In this document: positions 48,417-58,602 of the stretch, piece after piece
Layout: each line of letters begins with the position of its first letter
Position numbering within the stretch: position 1 is the stretch's first letter
Origin: Gloeocapsopsis dulcis
GTDB lineage: Bacteria > Cyanobacteriota > Cyanobacteriia > Cyanobacteriales > Chroococcidiopsidaceae
Assembly: GCF_032163395.1 (NCBI RefSeq)
Contig: NZ_CP119968.1
Location: forward strand, 1,039,501 to 1,103,500
Length of the DNA stretch: 64,000 bases
Direction of reading: 5' to 3'
Program-made: the position numbers and the translations under genes
The notes under the pieces: model-generated
The model's database searches: none
Seen by the model: only the letters and a program-made list of their open reading frames with translations
What the model was told of the DNA's origin: nothing

Positions 48417-49940
48417 ATGACGCGTCTAGCACTGCTGAGCGTATCTGATAAAACAGGGTTAGTTGATTTTGCTCAGAGTTTAGTAGCAGAATTTGGCTTT
48501 GATCTGATTAGCAGTGGTGGTACAGCCCAAGCTTTAAAAGATGCAGAATTACCAGTCACAAAAGTGGCTGATTATACAGGTTCGCCAGAGATTTTGGGTG
48601 GAAGAGTCAAAACATTGCATCCGCGAATTCATGGTGGTATTTTGGCACGTCGCGATGTTCCGCAAGATGTTACAGATTTAGAAAATAATCAAATTCGCCC
48701 GATTGATTTAGTTGTTGTCAACTTGTATCCCTTTAAAGAGACGATCGCTCAACCTGATGTCACTTTACCAGATGCAATCGAACAAATTGATATTGGCGGT
48801 CCTGCTATGCTCAGGGCAGCGGCAAAGAATTTCGCTCATCTAACAGTATTGTGCGATCCTACGCTTTATAGTACTTATCTACAAGAGTTACGCCAGCACA
48901 ATGGTGAAGTCTCTCTAAGTTTTCGCCAACAATGTGCAATTAAGGCATTTTCTCATACATCTGGGTATGACCAGGCGATCGCATCTTATTTAATAGGGGC
49001 GAGGGAAGAATTTACACTAATGGGGACGCAGTTGCAGGTTTTGCGGTACGGGGAAAATCCACATCAGGAAGCAGCTTGGTATCAAACTGGTGTTAATGAA
49101 AGTGGATGGACGGCAGCTAAGAAACTTCAGGGGAAGGAACTGAGTTATAACAACTTAGTCGATTTGGAAGCAGCGCGGCAAATTATTACTGAGTTTACGG
49201 ATACTCCGGCTGCAACAATTATCAAACACACGAATCCTTGTGGTGTGGCGTTAGGGGATACTCTTGTAGAAGCTTATACCAAAGCTTTTAATGCCGATTC
49301 TACTTCGGCGTTTGGGGGTATTGTCGCACTAAATCAGCCGATTGATGCTGCAACTGCAACGGAGTTAACGAAGACATTTTTAGAATGTGTGGTTGCACCT
49401 GGATGTGAGGCGGAAGCCCAAGAGATATTAGCAGCTAAATCTAAGGTGCGCGTATTGATTTTACCAAACTTGAGTGCAGGACCAAAAGAAACTATAAAAG
49501 TTATTGCGGGTGGATTTTTAGTACAAGCGGCGGATGATGTTGTTGCTGATACTAGTAAATGGCAAGTTGTAACACAAAAGCAACCTACAGCAGAACAATT
49601 AGCAGAATTATTGTTTGCGTGGAAAGTTTGTAAGCACGTCAAGTCGAATGCAATTGTTGTTACACGCGATCGCACAACTGTGGGTGTCGGCGCAGGGCAG
49701 ATGAATCGTGTCGGTTCAGTGCAAATTGCTTTAGATCAAGCTGGAGAAAAAGCCAACGGTGGATTCTTAGCAAGTGATGGTTTCTTTCCGTTTGATGACT
49801 CGGTAAAAACTGCTGTAGCGGCGGGAATTTCTGCGATCGTGCAACCTGGTGGAAGTATGCGCGATCAAGATTCAATTAATGCAGCGAATGATTTAGGTTT
49901 AGTGATGATGTTTACCGGAATACGCCACTTTTTACACTAA
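48417..49940 (+). CDS. purH: Bifunctional AICAR transformylase/IMP cyclohydrolase
   Basis: PurH performs the last two steps of IMP synthesis. The 507-residue protein begins TRLALLSVSDKTGLVDFA and has SSGGTAQALKDAELPVTKV, GGRVKTLHPRIHGG (cyclohydrolase part) and KHTNPCGVALGD and SDGFFPFDDSV (transformylase part). ATG 48417 was preferred over TTG 48408. Length is as expected. Confidence 0.97.
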   Translation: MTRLALLSVSDKTGLVDFAQSLVAEFGFDLISSGGTAQALKDAELPVTKVADYTGSPEILGGRVKTLHPRIHGGILARRDVPQDVTDLENNQIRPIDLVVVNLYPFKETIAQPDVTLPDAIEQIDIGGPAMLRAAAKNFAHLTVLCDPTLYSTYLQELRQHNGEVSLSFRQQCAIKAFSHTSGYDQAIASYLIGAREEFTLMGTQLQVLRYGENPHQEAAWYQTGVNESGWTAAKKLQGKELSYNNLVDLEAARQIITEFTDTPAATIIKHTNPCGVALGDTLVEAYTKAFNADSTSAFGGIVALNQPIDAATATELTKTFLECVVAPGCEAEAQEILAAKSKVRVLILPNLSAGPKETIKVIAGGFLVQAADDVVADTSKWQVVTQKQPTAEQLAELLFAWKVCKHVKSNAIVVTRDRTTVGVGAGQMNRVGSVQIALDQAGEKANGGFLASDGFFPFDDSVKTAVAAGISAIVQPGGSMRDQDSINAANDLGLVMMFTGIRHFLH

Positions 49941-49947
49941 TCAAATA

Positions 49948-50505
49948 TTAAGGGAAAATTTTGTTTACCTCTAAATAGAGGTTTGAAAAAGCTGTTAAGT
50001 TGAGAACATTGTGTTTGTCTTGTACCAATTTTTCTTGATAAGATTTACTTCCAGGTTCACTAAAAACAATAACTTTTTCATTTTTGATATCAATAACCCA
50101 GTATTCAGGGATACCAGCGCGTGCATACAACGCCGCTTTTTTGTTGCAATCATAGCTTAGTGTGCGATCTGCGACTTCTATAAGAAGAAAAACATCATCT
50201 GGAATTGGATGTCTGTCGATATAGTCACGGGGATCTATTTTGACAACAGCGATATCAGGTTCGGGTTCTGAGCGATCGCTGATATGAATTGGTTCTTGAA
50301 CTCGAATATCGGCTTTTCCAGTGAGGAGATTACGTAAAGTATCCGCAGTGCGCTTTGTAATTGCTGAATGCGGTGGGTTTTTAGCCGCCATTGCAATAAT
50401 TTGCCCTTCAATTAACTCCACTCGCTCATCTGGGTGCAAAATTCCCAGATCTGCCATTTTGTGATACTCCTGTGCCGTAAATAGTCTTACTTGTGTTGTA
50501 GTCAT
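49948..50505 (-). CDS. Uma2-family endonuclease-fold protein
   Basis: The 185-residue protein has the Uma2/DUF820 core: YHKMADLGILHPDERVELIEG, PEPDIAVV (PD motif) and DVFLLIEVADRTLSYD ... KKAALYARAGIPEYWVID (catalytic E-x-D and K). Such proteins are very abundant in cyanobacteria, with unclear function. ATG 50505 gives the family start MTTTQVRLFTAQEY; a longer frame reaches 50568. It is followed upstream by the DUF29 gene 6 bases beyond its longer frame, so the two are probably co-transcribed. Confidence 0.88.
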   Translation of the reverse strand: MTTTQVRLFTAQEYHKMADLGILHPDERVELIEGQIIAMAAKNPPHSAITKRTADTLRNLLTGKADIRVQEPIHISDRSEPEPDIAVVKIDPRDYIDRHPIPDDVFLLIEVADRTLSYDCNKKAALYARAGIPEYWVIDIKNEKVIVFSEPGSKSYQEKLVQDKHNVLNLTAFSNLYLEVNKIFP

Positions 50506-50574
50506 AAATTGTTCATCTAGTCGTGCTACCTTATCGAAAAACTTAGCTCTAGTGTTTGGATTTACCAAAATACT

Positions 50575-51003
50575 TCAGTCAAAATCGCACTGAATCTCAA
50601 TAGCAAACTGCCATTCATCAGGAAATTGATTTTTTGGATAGTCTTGCTTTACATCAGACAAGGCATCTTGCCACACTTGGGAAAATACTTTGATAAAATA
50701 CTTTTCTAAACTAGGAGACTGGTTTAACAATTCTCGAATTTGTCTGCGTTGTTCGCGAATCGTTCGTTCCCAGCCAGCATTATCGTAGATACTATCAACA
50801 TATACCCGCTTGAGAATGTGCATCAGAAGTACGTTCAGGCGATTTTTAAACTCTCGCTTTTCCGATCGTCCCAATGCTTCTATTTCCTCAATTAAGTTAT
50901 CAATATCGATCGCATCAAAATCTCTCGTTTTAAGCTTAGTCGCTGTATCCTCAAGCCAAAGGTAAAAATCTTGTTCGTATAGCGGCTGGATAGTTTCTTT
51001 CAT
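50575..51003 (-). CDS. DUF29 family protein
   Basis: A 142-residue helical protein of the cyanobacteria-rich DUF29 family, recognised by YEQDFYLWLEDTATKLKTRD, IEEIEALGRSEKREFKNRL and a final WQDALSDVKQDYP. Function is unknown. DUF29 and Uma2 genes are often adjacent. It is divergent from the GNAT gene. Confidence 0.88.
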   Translation of the reverse strand: MKETIQPLYEQDFYLWLEDTATKLKTRDFDAIDIDNLIEEIEALGRSEKREFKNRLNVLLMHILKRVYVDSIYDNAGWERTIREQRRQIRELLNQSPSLEKYFIKVFSQVWQDALSDVKQDYPKNQFPDEWQFAIEIQCDFD

Positions 51004-51033
51004 TTTTAATTGTGTTTCATATACTTAATAATT

Positions 51034-51915
51034 ATGAGTTTATATCGCTTTCAGAAGTCGTTTGCAGATCCTACTCTTAGCGAACGATTATTTACCTTAC
51101 TAGAAACGGTATTTCCTGGTTTAGATTTAAGCAACTTAGCCAAATCTACGAGGGCAATGGGCGCACCTTGGGAAACTGCATCTACTCCATTTATCCGGTT
51201 TGACGATGATATCGCGATCGCGCACGTAGGCGTTTTAGAAATTCCGCTTCAAATTATGGGGGAGAGTGTAACAGTAGGAGGAATTCACGCGGTGGCGACG
51301 CATCCTGAATATCGTCGCCGTGGTTACTATCGAGAAATCATGAGGGAAGTGCTGGATTATTGCGATCGCCGCTATGAAACATTAGTGCTAACAACATCAC
51401 AACCAGAATTGTATGAACCTTTTGGTTTTCGCGTCGTAGAAGAACATAAGTTTATCAAGCAGTGTGATGCAAAAGGAAATGGTGATCGCTTGCAATTATT
51501 AAATCTTTCCGACTCGAATGATGTCAAACTGCTACATCGACTTTTAAAAACTCGTATACCTGTCTCGAATGTTGTCGGTGTTTTGCCGCAGCAGGAGAAA
51601 GCTTTATTTTGTGTAAATGAAGCAACTCGTCCTCTGTATTATGCAGAAGATTTGAATGTCATTATTTGTATGGAGATTGAAGATACTCAACTCAAGCTTT
51701 TTGATGTAGTAGGAACTAATATTCCCACACTAGATGCACTTTTGGCACAAATTCCCCAGCTTATTAAGGAGATTATAGTGTATTTTAGTCCCGATCGCCT
51801 AAATTCAACTTTTCAAGCCATTCCACACGTACTAGACGAGGCATTGTTGATGGTTCGTGGTAAGTTTGCGGCAGAAGGTGATTTGTTTATGTTGCCGCGT
51901 TCTGCACGTTGCTGA
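51034..51915 (+). CDS. GNAT-family N-acetyltransferase
   Basis: The 293-residue protein has an N-terminal GNAT domain with the acetyl-CoA motif HPEYRRRGYYREIMREVL and LTTSQPELYEPFGFRV. The C-terminal half is of SCP2/Eis-like type by position only. The acceptor is unknown. ATG 51034 was chosen; in-frame residues upstream to 51010 lie in the gap to the divergent DUF29 gene. Confidence 0.82.
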   Translation: MSLYRFQKSFADPTLSERLFTLLETVFPGLDLSNLAKSTRAMGAPWETASTPFIRFDDDIAIAHVGVLEIPLQIMGESVTVGGIHAVATHPEYRRRGYYREIMREVLDYCDRRYETLVLTTSQPELYEPFGFRVVEEHKFIKQCDAKGNGDRLQLLNLSDSNDVKLLHRLLKTRIPVSNVVGVLPQQEKALFCVNEATRPLYYAEDLNVIICMEIEDTQLKLFDVVGTNIPTLDALLAQIPQLIKEIIVYFSPDRLNSTFQAIPHVLDEALLMVRGKFAAEGDLFMLPRSARC

Positions 51916-52052
51916 AGTGCAATTGTAGCTAATATTGTTCTTTCCCTAAAATTGCTTCACGATTTCGGATATAAAAACACGCATCTGGTTCTACTGTCTT
52001 CTTTTCAAACCGTTTAAGTATAGGCATTAAGAATCAGCAGATCAATCCTTAA

Positions 52053-52460
52053 CTAAACATAGAACTCTAATCCCTCCCAAGGTTTTTCCTTAGCTGTTTT
52101 AATTCTTGTTGCTAAATCTGATGCATGAATTTCTAGTTTATGATTGTTTGGATCTGTAAAGTAGAGAGAAGCACCTTCACTAGTATTTTCCTGCCAAATT
52201 TTTGCTTGAGAATGTTTTATACGGCTACTCATTGCTTCAAAATTTTGTTCAGAAACTGTAAAAGCAATGTGTGTATAATCAAGTTCGTCTGTGTAAATAT
52301 TTTTATTTTGAATAAGGCAAAACCACAAGTCTCCTGCAAGGAAGTAAGATCCTTTTTTCCATTTAGCTATAGGTCTAAAACCTAAAACTTCTTGATAAAA
52401 TCTGAAGGATTCTTCTAAGTTTTTAACAGTTAAAGTAATGTGATTAATGCCAGTAATCAT
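52053..52460 (-). CDS. FosA-like fosfomycin-modifying VOC metalloenzyme
   Basis: The 135-residue protein follows FosA, the Mn-dependent glutathione transferase that opens the fosfomycin epoxide, along its whole length. Metal ligands fall at the same numbers as in FosA from memory: H7 (GINHITL), H64 (DYTHIAF) and E110 (KLEIH). T9, SEGAS (94-98) and R119 are also kept, while the Lys expected at 90 is Gln here. Fosfomycin activity is likely but not certain; other small VOC enzymes remain possible. The gene lies 39 bases after galU. Confidence 0.75.
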   Translation of the reverse strand: MITGINHITLTVKNLEESFRFYQEVLGFRPIAKWKKGSYFLAGDLWFCLIQNKNIYTDELDYTHIAFTVSEQNFEAMSSRIKHSQAKIWQENTSEGASLYFTDPNNHKLEIHASDLATRIKTAKEKPWEGLEFYV

Positions 52461-52499
52461 TTCACTGCCTGCCTGATACTATACTTTTTTGGAGTTGTA

Positions 52500-53381
52500 T
52501 TACTCAATATTTCTAAAATCAATCATTGTTTGAAGATAAGCATCGGGCATTCCGATATCAAAACAACGTCCCTCAACAACGTAACCTGTCATTCCTTCAG
52601 CCTCACGCAATCGCTCAAGTGCAGATGTTAGCTGAAATTCGCCGCGATCGCGTATATTATTTCTGATCAGTTCTTCTAAAAAATCAAACAGCTTCGGTGA
52701 GAGTGCGTATAAGCCAAAGATACACAAGAATTCATCTTCAGGTATTCCTTCTACACGTAAGTGCTGACGTGCATATTCAATTGAGGGTTTTTCATATACT
52801 TGTGTAACACTAAGAATTGATTCTTGTTGCCAAGTCCCTGTAACGCAACCAGCTTTATGAATAATTTCTGCTGGCATTGTTGTTAAGCCGATTGTGTTTT
52901 GATTAACTTTGTTGTAAATATCTAAAACTTGCGCAGAACAAGACTTGTCTGTATCAGAAGCATAAATGTGATCGCCTAGCATTAACAGAAAAGGTTCGTT
53001 ATTTACCCATTCTTTAGCACAGAACACCGCATGACCGTAGCCCTCTTGTGTATCTTGTGTCAAAATTGTAACTTTGCTGCCTAAATCTTGAAGATATTGA
53101 CTATATTCTTGATTTTGTGATGATAATTTTTGCAAAAGTTCAGGTTTAGGTGGAGATTTGAAGAAATCTTCAAAAAGTAGGCGATCGCTTGTTTGTACAA
53201 CGATACCAACTTCTTCAATTCCTGCTTGGACGGCTTCTTCTACAATGATTTGAATAACAGGTTTTGCTCTTCCGTCTCTATCAATAATTGGGAAGAGTTC
53301 TTTTTTAATTGCTTTAGTTGCAGGAAATAAACGAGTACCGAACCCTGCTGCGGGAATTACCGCTTTGCGAATTTTCATCAT
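52500..53381 (-). CDS. galU: UTP-glucose-1-phosphate uridylyltransferase
   Basis: GalU makes UDP-glucose for glycolipids and polysaccharides. The 293-residue protein has the nucleotide-binding GFGTRLFPATKAIKKELFPI, the LGDHIY motif and VYEKPSIEYA. Two start codons are tandem (ATG ATG) at 53381 and 53378; the first is given. It is 62 bases downstream of leuS on the same strand, with a short dispersed repeat (GAACCACAAAGACACAAAG) between. Confidence 0.9.
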   Translation of the reverse strand: MMKIRKAVIPAAGFGTRLFPATKAIKKELFPIIDRDGRAKPVIQIIVEEAVQAGIEEVGIVVQTSDRLLFEDFFKSPPKPELLQKLSSQNQEYSQYLQDLGSKVTILTQDTQEGYGHAVFCAKEWVNNEPFLLMLGDHIYASDTDKSCSAQVLDIYNKVNQNTIGLTTMPAEIIHKAGCVTGTWQQESILSVTQVYEKPSIEYARQHLRVEGIPEDEFLCIFGLYALSPKLFDFLEELIRNNIRDRGEFQLTSALERLREAEGMTGYVVEGRCFDIGMPDAYLQTMIDFRNIE

Positions 53382-53443
53382 AGAACGAACCACAAAGACA
53401 CAAAGAGCGCAAAGAATGATGTCTCTGCGCTTAGAATGAACAC

Positions 53444-56026
53444 TTATCCAATCACAAAGTTGACGAGTTTGCCAGGTACGACGATGATTTTTTTGACGTT
53501 TTTACCTTCGATGTAGCGCTGCGCGGCTTCGGATTCGCGGGCAAACCTTTCCAACTCAGCTTTATCAGCTTGCGCGGGTACTTGTAAGTCACCGCGTTTT
53601 TTGCCGTTGATTTGAACAACTAAGGTAATTTCATCAGCGACTAAGGCTGATTCGTCGTACTTCAACCAAGGTTGGATGTGAATTGATTCGGTGTTACCCA
53701 AACTGTGCCACAATTCCTCAGCAATGTGGGGTGCAAAAGGTGCTAGTAATATCAATAAGGTTTGAATTCCTTCAGCATAAATTGCGGAGTCTTTGCACGG
53801 TGCATCAGCAAGCGCGTTACTTAATTTCATTAACTCAGAAACGGCGGTATTAAATTGGTATTCGCCATCTAAGTCTTCAGTAACGGCTTTAATTGCAGTA
53901 TGAATCGCCCGTCGCAGTTCTTTTTCTGGTTTGGTTAAGGCTTGCTGACTGACAACCGCTGGTTGATTGCTGTAATCGGTGACTAAACGCCAAATGCGGT
54001 TTAAAAAGCGGAATTGTCCTTCAACGTCAGCATCTTCCCATTCCAAATCTTTTTCTGGGGGTGCTTTGAACAAGATAAACATCCGTGCGGTGTCCACACC
54101 ATACTTAGCTAAGACTTCTTCAGGCTCAATGCCGTTGTATTTAGATTTAGACATCTTTTCGTAGAAGACTTGCAACGGTTCGCCAGTTTCAGGATCTTTG
54201 GGATCGTTAGGATCGACTTGTGCAGGTGGAATGTATTTACCCGTAACAGGATTTTTATAGGTTGTTCCTTGCACCATTCCTTGCGTTAATAGGCGCTGGA
54301 AGGGTTCGTCGAAGTTCAACAAGCCTCTATCGCGCAACACCTTAGTAAAGAACCGCGAGTACAATAAGTGCAAAATCGCGTGTTCGATACCACCTACATA
54401 CTGATCGACTGGCATCCAGTCATTGGTTTTTGCTGGATCAAACACCTGTTGGTCATTTTTAGCATCGGGATAACGCAAGTAATACCACGATGAGTCAATA
54501 AACGTATCCATCGTGTCGGTTTCCCGCTTGGCTGGTGTTCCGCAAGTTGGACAAGGCACATTTACCCAGTCTAGTTGTGATAAAGGCGAACCACCACGAC
54601 CTGTAAATTCGACTTCTTCGGGTAGTTCCACGGGTAAGTCTTCATCAGGAACTGATACTGTGCCACAGTTAGGACAATAAATTACAGGAATTGGTGCGCC
54701 CCAATATCTTTGTCGAGAAATTAACCAGTCGCGCAAGCGGTACTGGACTCGTGCATTACCGTAAGCATGTTTCTCGGCATGTTTAATAATAGCTTCTTTC
54801 GCATCGGTGGAAACCATGCCATCAAAATCAGCTGAATTTACCACGACTCCTGGTTCGACGTAAGCCGCCTCTAAAGGTACTGAGGGATCAGCGCCTTCTG
54901 GAACAATAACAACTTTGATTGGTAAATTCTTTTCTTGGGCAAATTTGAAATCACGCACATCGTGGGCGGGGACTCCCATTACTGCACCAGTACCGTATTC
55001 GTACAAGACATAATCTGCGATCCAAATCGGAATTTCTTCGCCAGTGAACGGATTAATTGCTTTACCACCTGTAGGAATTCCCCGCTTCGGTTTATCTTCG
55101 GCGGTGCGTTCTAATTCACTTTGGTTGGCGACTTCTTGCACGAACGCTTCTACAGTGGCTTGTCGGTCGGGTGTAGTGACGCGCTTTGTCAATGGGTGTT
55201 CTGGTGCTAAGACGACATATGTTACGCCATAAACCGTGTCAGGGCGTGTGGTGTAAACACCAATTTCTTCATCTAAACCTACGATAGGAAATTCCAAGTA
55301 CGCACCGATGGATTTACCAATCCAGTTAGCTTGCATTAACTTGACGCGCTCGGGCCATCCTGGTAATTTGTCTAAATCATTGAGCAACTCTTCAGCGTAG
55401 TCGGTGATTTTCAAAAACCACTGACGCAACAATTTCCGTTCTACTTTAGCGCCACTGCGCCAAGAACGTCCTTCGCTGTCTACCTGTTCGTTGGCGAGTA
55501 CAGTTTGATCGATCGGGTCCCAATTTACTGCGGCTTCTTTTTGATATGCAAGTCCTGCTTTGAGAAATTGCAAGAAAATCCACTGCGTCCACTTGTAATA
55601 CTCAGGCGAACAGGTGGCGACTTCGCGATCCCAGTCAATTGATAAGCCCAAGCGTTGCAATTGCGATCGCATCTGGGCAATATTTTGATACGTCCACTTT
55701 GCAGGCGCTATTCTGCGATCAATCGCTGCATTCTCTGCGGGTAAACCAAAAGCGTCCCAACCCATAGGATGTAATACCCGATATCCTTGCATCCGCTTTT
55801 GTCGGGCGATAACATCCGTAATCACATAGTTGCGAACGTGACCCATATGCAGGCTACCCGATGGATAGGGAAACATCGATAACGCATAAAATTTTGGCTT
55901 AGCACTATCTGTCTGAGTTTTATCTAAACCAAGATCAGTCCAAGTTTGTTGCCACTTTTCCTCGATTGCTGCGGGGTTGTAACGCGACTCCACGAAAGTC
56001 ACTCCTGATATTGTCTCTGTCCCCAT
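53444..56026 (-). CDS. leuS: Leucyl-tRNA synthetase
   Basis: LeuRS charges tRNA-Leu. The 860-residue class I enzyme has the HIGH-type motif in [12 protein letters not shown], the editing domain ([19 protein letters not shown]), zinc-type cysteines [10 protein letters not shown] and CPTCGTP, and the KMSKS motif. Length is standard. Its upstream 1 kb is gene-poor. Confidence 0.97.
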   Translation of the reverse strand: MGTETISGVTFVESRYNPAAIEEKWQQTWTDLGLDKTQTDSAKPKFYALSMFPYPSGSLHMGHVRNYVITDVIARQKRMQGYRVLHPMGWDAFGLPAENAAIDRRIAPAKWTYQNIAQMRSQLQRLGLSIDWDREVATCSPEYYKWTQWIFLQFLKAGLAYQKEAAVNWDPIDQTVLANEQVDSEGRSWRSGAKVERKLLRQWFLKITDYAEELLNDLDKLPGWPERVKLMQANWIGKSIGAYLEFPIVGLDEEIGVYTTRPDTVYGVTYVVLAPEHPLTKRVTTPDRQATVEAFVQEVANQSELERTAEDKPKRGIPTGGKAINPFTGEEIPIWIADYVLYEYGTGAVMGVPAHDVRDFKFAQEKNLPIKVVIVPEGADPSVPLEAAYVEPGVVVNSADFDGMVSTDAKEAIIKHAEKHAYGNARVQYRLRDWLISRQRYWGAPIPVIYCPNCGTVSVPDEDLPVELPEEVEFTGRGGSPLSQLDWVNVPCPTCGTPAKRETDTMDTFIDSSWYYLRYPDAKNDQQVFDPAKTNDWMPVDQYVGGIEHAILHLLYSRFFTKVLRDRGLLNFDEPFQRLLTQGMVQGTTYKNPVTGKYIPPAQVDPNDPKDPETGEPLQVFYEKMSKSKYNGIEPEEVLAKYGVDTARMFILFKAPPEKDLEWEDADVEGQFRFLNRIWRLVTDYSNQPAVVSQQALTKPEKELRRAIHTAIKAVTEDLDGEYQFNTAVSELMKLSNALADAPCKDSAIYAEGIQTLLILLAPFAPHIAEELWHSLGNTESIHIQPWLKYDESALVADEITLVVQINGKKRGDLQVPAQADKAELERFARESEAAQRYIEGKNVKKIIVVPGKLVNFVIG

Positions 56027-57064
56027 ATTTTAAATGGTTCTCGCCGCAAATAAAGGTTTTTACCAGGATGGCGTTTTGGTAGCAATCGTACAGAAACTTA
56101 CGCGCTTGGCTAAAAGCTTTATCAGTAAGGAGTTTCAACCCACGCTTCTCCCAAAGGTGGTGTTCTAGATCTGGTGTTCAAGTACGGCATCGATGACTGA
56201 CTATCGATTATGAAGCTTTGCCTGCTACTTCCGAAGCGTTTATTTACGCTGCTATGATTCGACTTATGGTTCGACGATTAGCGTAAAAATTTATACTTCT
56301 CAGACATCTTCTCAATGTTTAGTCACTGCGAAAGTTGGAGCATAAGGTCAGTTAACCCTCTGCTAGTTTGTAAAATTTGTTTGAACTTTTCCGACCAAAT
56401 CAACTTGAACTTCTTACTAGAGAAAAACGTAGCCTTGACTGGTGAACAAGCACGAAAGCCTCTCCTTCCTTTAGATTCAAGTGCAAAACACATCGAGACT
56501 TAGCTGAAAATACCTCCTAGCTATTGAGTTAAAAGCGGCACATAGTAGCTAAAAAATATCTGCTTTTATAGGAACGTACCAAATGAATTGCTCCTCAAGG
56601 TAATTTGAGATTTCACTTGATCACAGCTTAATAAATTCGTCGCTAGCAAACTGTTTACTTCACAAAATTCTGATAAATCTCCTAATTTGCTCTACGTAAA
56701 ATTGCCAATGGTTATGAGCATAAATTACTTCTACAACTAAATAAGTAATGTTAGACACGCACTCTTAAGTAGCGGGTAAAGCAGTGCCAAGAAAACCACT
56801 CGACATCTCGGTTCAATTTACTTGAGGCTTGTGAGTTTAGATGAGGATGCACCGGAAGTTCTCTGGTGGGTCACGACGCGATAGCTGTCAAGTCTTCCGG
56901 AATTTTTTTACTTCATTCACCAGGAAGCTCAACTCCAACTCTATGAACTCAACTGTAGTTATTCAGGATTTGGTAATTGTCGTTGCCGCCAAAAATCACC
57001 ATAAGACGATTTTGAACTCAGATTTTCAAAGATGCATCTTCTAGGCTGAGTGGGAGTAGGCTTC
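56027..57064. other. Gene-poor region with a transposase fragment
   Basis: About 1 kb without an intact gene between leuS and the ShlB pseudogene. Short open frames here have no family features. One stretch (56197-56286) is a transposase C-terminal remnant, described separately. The remainder shows nothing recognisable. Confidence 0.6.
56197..56286 (+). pseudogene. Transposase C-terminal remnant
   Basis: The frame ends YEALPATSEAFIYAAMIRL then MVRRLA and a TAA at 56284. This is the kind of ending seen in IS5/IS4-like transposases (pattern TSEAFIYxAMIRLxxRRLA). No upstream coding part is present, so it is a fragment. Confidence 0.5.
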
Positions 57065-57677
57065 ATGAGTAATAAATCCTCTACTTATAAACAAGCTACA
57101 ACCTACTTGCTGCCAAAAAGCCGAAGATGTTTTCTACTATCATTGTTAGCTAGCTTCGCGGCATTCAGTAATATCAGGACTTTGGCACAGACAGTACCAC
57201 CACTGCCTTCCACAGCCGATCCCAGTCGCATTCAGCAGCAGTTACAACTGCCAGAATCACCACCACCGCAACAACAGGAGATTGCTGTTCCGCGTCCGAA
57301 AGAATTCACTCCCCCACCAGGAGCAGAGCAGCAAAAATTCCGCCTCAACTTGTAACGAGTTGAGGGCAGCACTGTGTACAACCCTGAACGCCTCCAAAAA
57401 CTTGAAGCTGAGTTTTTAGGACGAGACATTAGCCTTAGAGAACTGTATCAAATTGCCAATCGCATCACCCAGCTTTATCGACAAGATGGCTATGTCCTCT
57501 CACAAGCGCTCGTACCAGAGCAGACAATTCGTGATGGTGTTGCTCGGATACAGGTGATTGAAGGGTTTGTTGAGCGGGTAGATTTCACCGGAGCACCACA
57601 AGAGCAATTAAATCGATTAAAAGGGTTTGGCGACAAGATTGCTGGGTTACGTCCGCTCTCTATGCACTCCCTAGAGC
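57065..57677 (+). pseudogene. TpsB/ShlB-type outer membrane transporter, broken
   Basis: The N-terminus has a signal peptide (FLLSLLASFAAFSNIRTLAQ) and a Pro/Gln-rich linker, then the POTRA domain of two-partner secretion transporters (GSTVYNPERLQKLEAEFLGR, YRQDGYVLSQALVPEQTIRD, VQVIEGFVERV-like). An in-frame TAA at 57353-57355 interrupts it just before GSTVY, and at 57678 it is cut by an IS1-family element. The expected beta-barrel (about 350 residues) is nowhere downstream, so the gene is dead. Confidence 0.82.
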
Positions 57678-57697
57678 GGTACTTGATACTTCCAGCC

Positions 57698-58010
57698 ATG
57701 TCAGAAATCAAAATCACCTGTCCACGCTGTCAGTCAAAATGGATTGTCAAGAATGGATTCATCCATAACGGCAACCAAAATTTCAAGTGTAAAGACTGTG
57801 GCAGGCAATTTGTACAGAACCCAATAAAAAAGGTGATTGGACAAGAAACTAGAGAGTTAATTGACAAGTTACTGCTCGAAAAGCTCCCTTGAGCAGGGAT
57901 TGCGCTTAGTGACTGGGGTATCTGGGCAATGGTTGCAGACATACGTTAATGCTAAATATGAAGCAATGCCAAAAATTGTAGAGGTCTGGTCGAAAAAAAG
58001 GGGTGACTAA
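57698..58010 (+). pseudogene. IS1 InsA-like frame, with stop and frameshift
   Basis: ATG 57698 starts MSEIKITCPRCQSKWIVKNG, the zinc-finger N-terminus of IS1 InsA. A TGA at 57890-57892 truncates it after LLLEKLP; the expected continuation (TGVSGQWLQTYVNAKYEAMP) resumes in another frame near 57905 and reaches the slippery stretch A7 at 57993-57999 before a TAA at 58008. Confidence 0.72.
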
Positions 58011-58420
58011 CCATCCAGTGTGACCAGATGTGGTCATTTGTCGGCAACAAGAAGAACAAACAGTGGCTCTGGTTGGCATTAGATACGGAAACAAAAGAAA
58101 TCGTTGGTATTTATGTTGGTGCGCGCTCACGCAAGGGAGCAGAAGGGTTATGGCAGTCTTTACCCCCAATTTATTGGCAATGTGCTGTATGTTATCCCGA
58201 TTTTTGGTCTGCCTACGAGGAGATTTTTCCAGCATCTAGGCATCAAGCTGTTCGCAAAAAAAGTGGCAAGACTAATTTAGTTGAGCGATTTAACTGCACT
58301 TTACGGCAACGAATTTCTCGTTTAGTGCGAAAAACTTTGTCCTTTTCCAAGAACTTAGAAAACCACGTTGGAGCTATCTGGTATTTCATCCACTACTACA
58401 ACGAACTCTTACGTATTTAG
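58007..58420 (+). pseudogene. IS1 InsB'-like catalytic frame
   Basis: This frame carries the DDE catalytic part of IS1 transposase: LTIQCDQMWSFVGNKKNK, WLALDTETKEIVGIYVGA, PDFWSAYEEIFPA and LVERFNCTLRQRISRLVRK, ending in FIHYYNELLRI. It is complete from 58007 but preceded by TGA at 58004. In IS1 it is made only by -1 frameshifting from InsA; the A7 run is in place, but the stops mean that no full transposase is expected. Confidence 0.72.
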
Positions 58421-58602
58421 AGCTATCATTTACCCTCTACCCTTACTTATTTAGGACTACCCAAAAGTGACGCTCAGTTGATCAGTAGACATTTAGGGTG
58501 ACAATATTTAACCGCGCAGTTAATTAACCACTAGGTTAAATGTATTGGTCAAGAATGCCAAGGGCTAACGGATTGCATTCCTTGAACTTTTGTATTGCAA
58601 TC

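Larger units (their letters stand above)
57678..58434 (+). mobile_element. IS1-family insertion sequence, degenerate
   Basis: The element is about 757 bases. Left end GGTACTTGATAC (57678) resembles the inverse of the right end GAGCTATCATTTACC, ending at 58434. It encodes InsA-like and InsB'-like frames. The flanks (CCTAGAGC before, CTCTACCC after) show no target duplication, which suggests that adjacent DNA was lost after insertion. Confidence 0.75.

Noticed and set aside
56315-57044. Two short plus-strand frames (62 and 67 codons) before the ShlB pseudogene
   Set aside because: No motif, no ribosome-binding site and no plausible composition; treated as non-coding.
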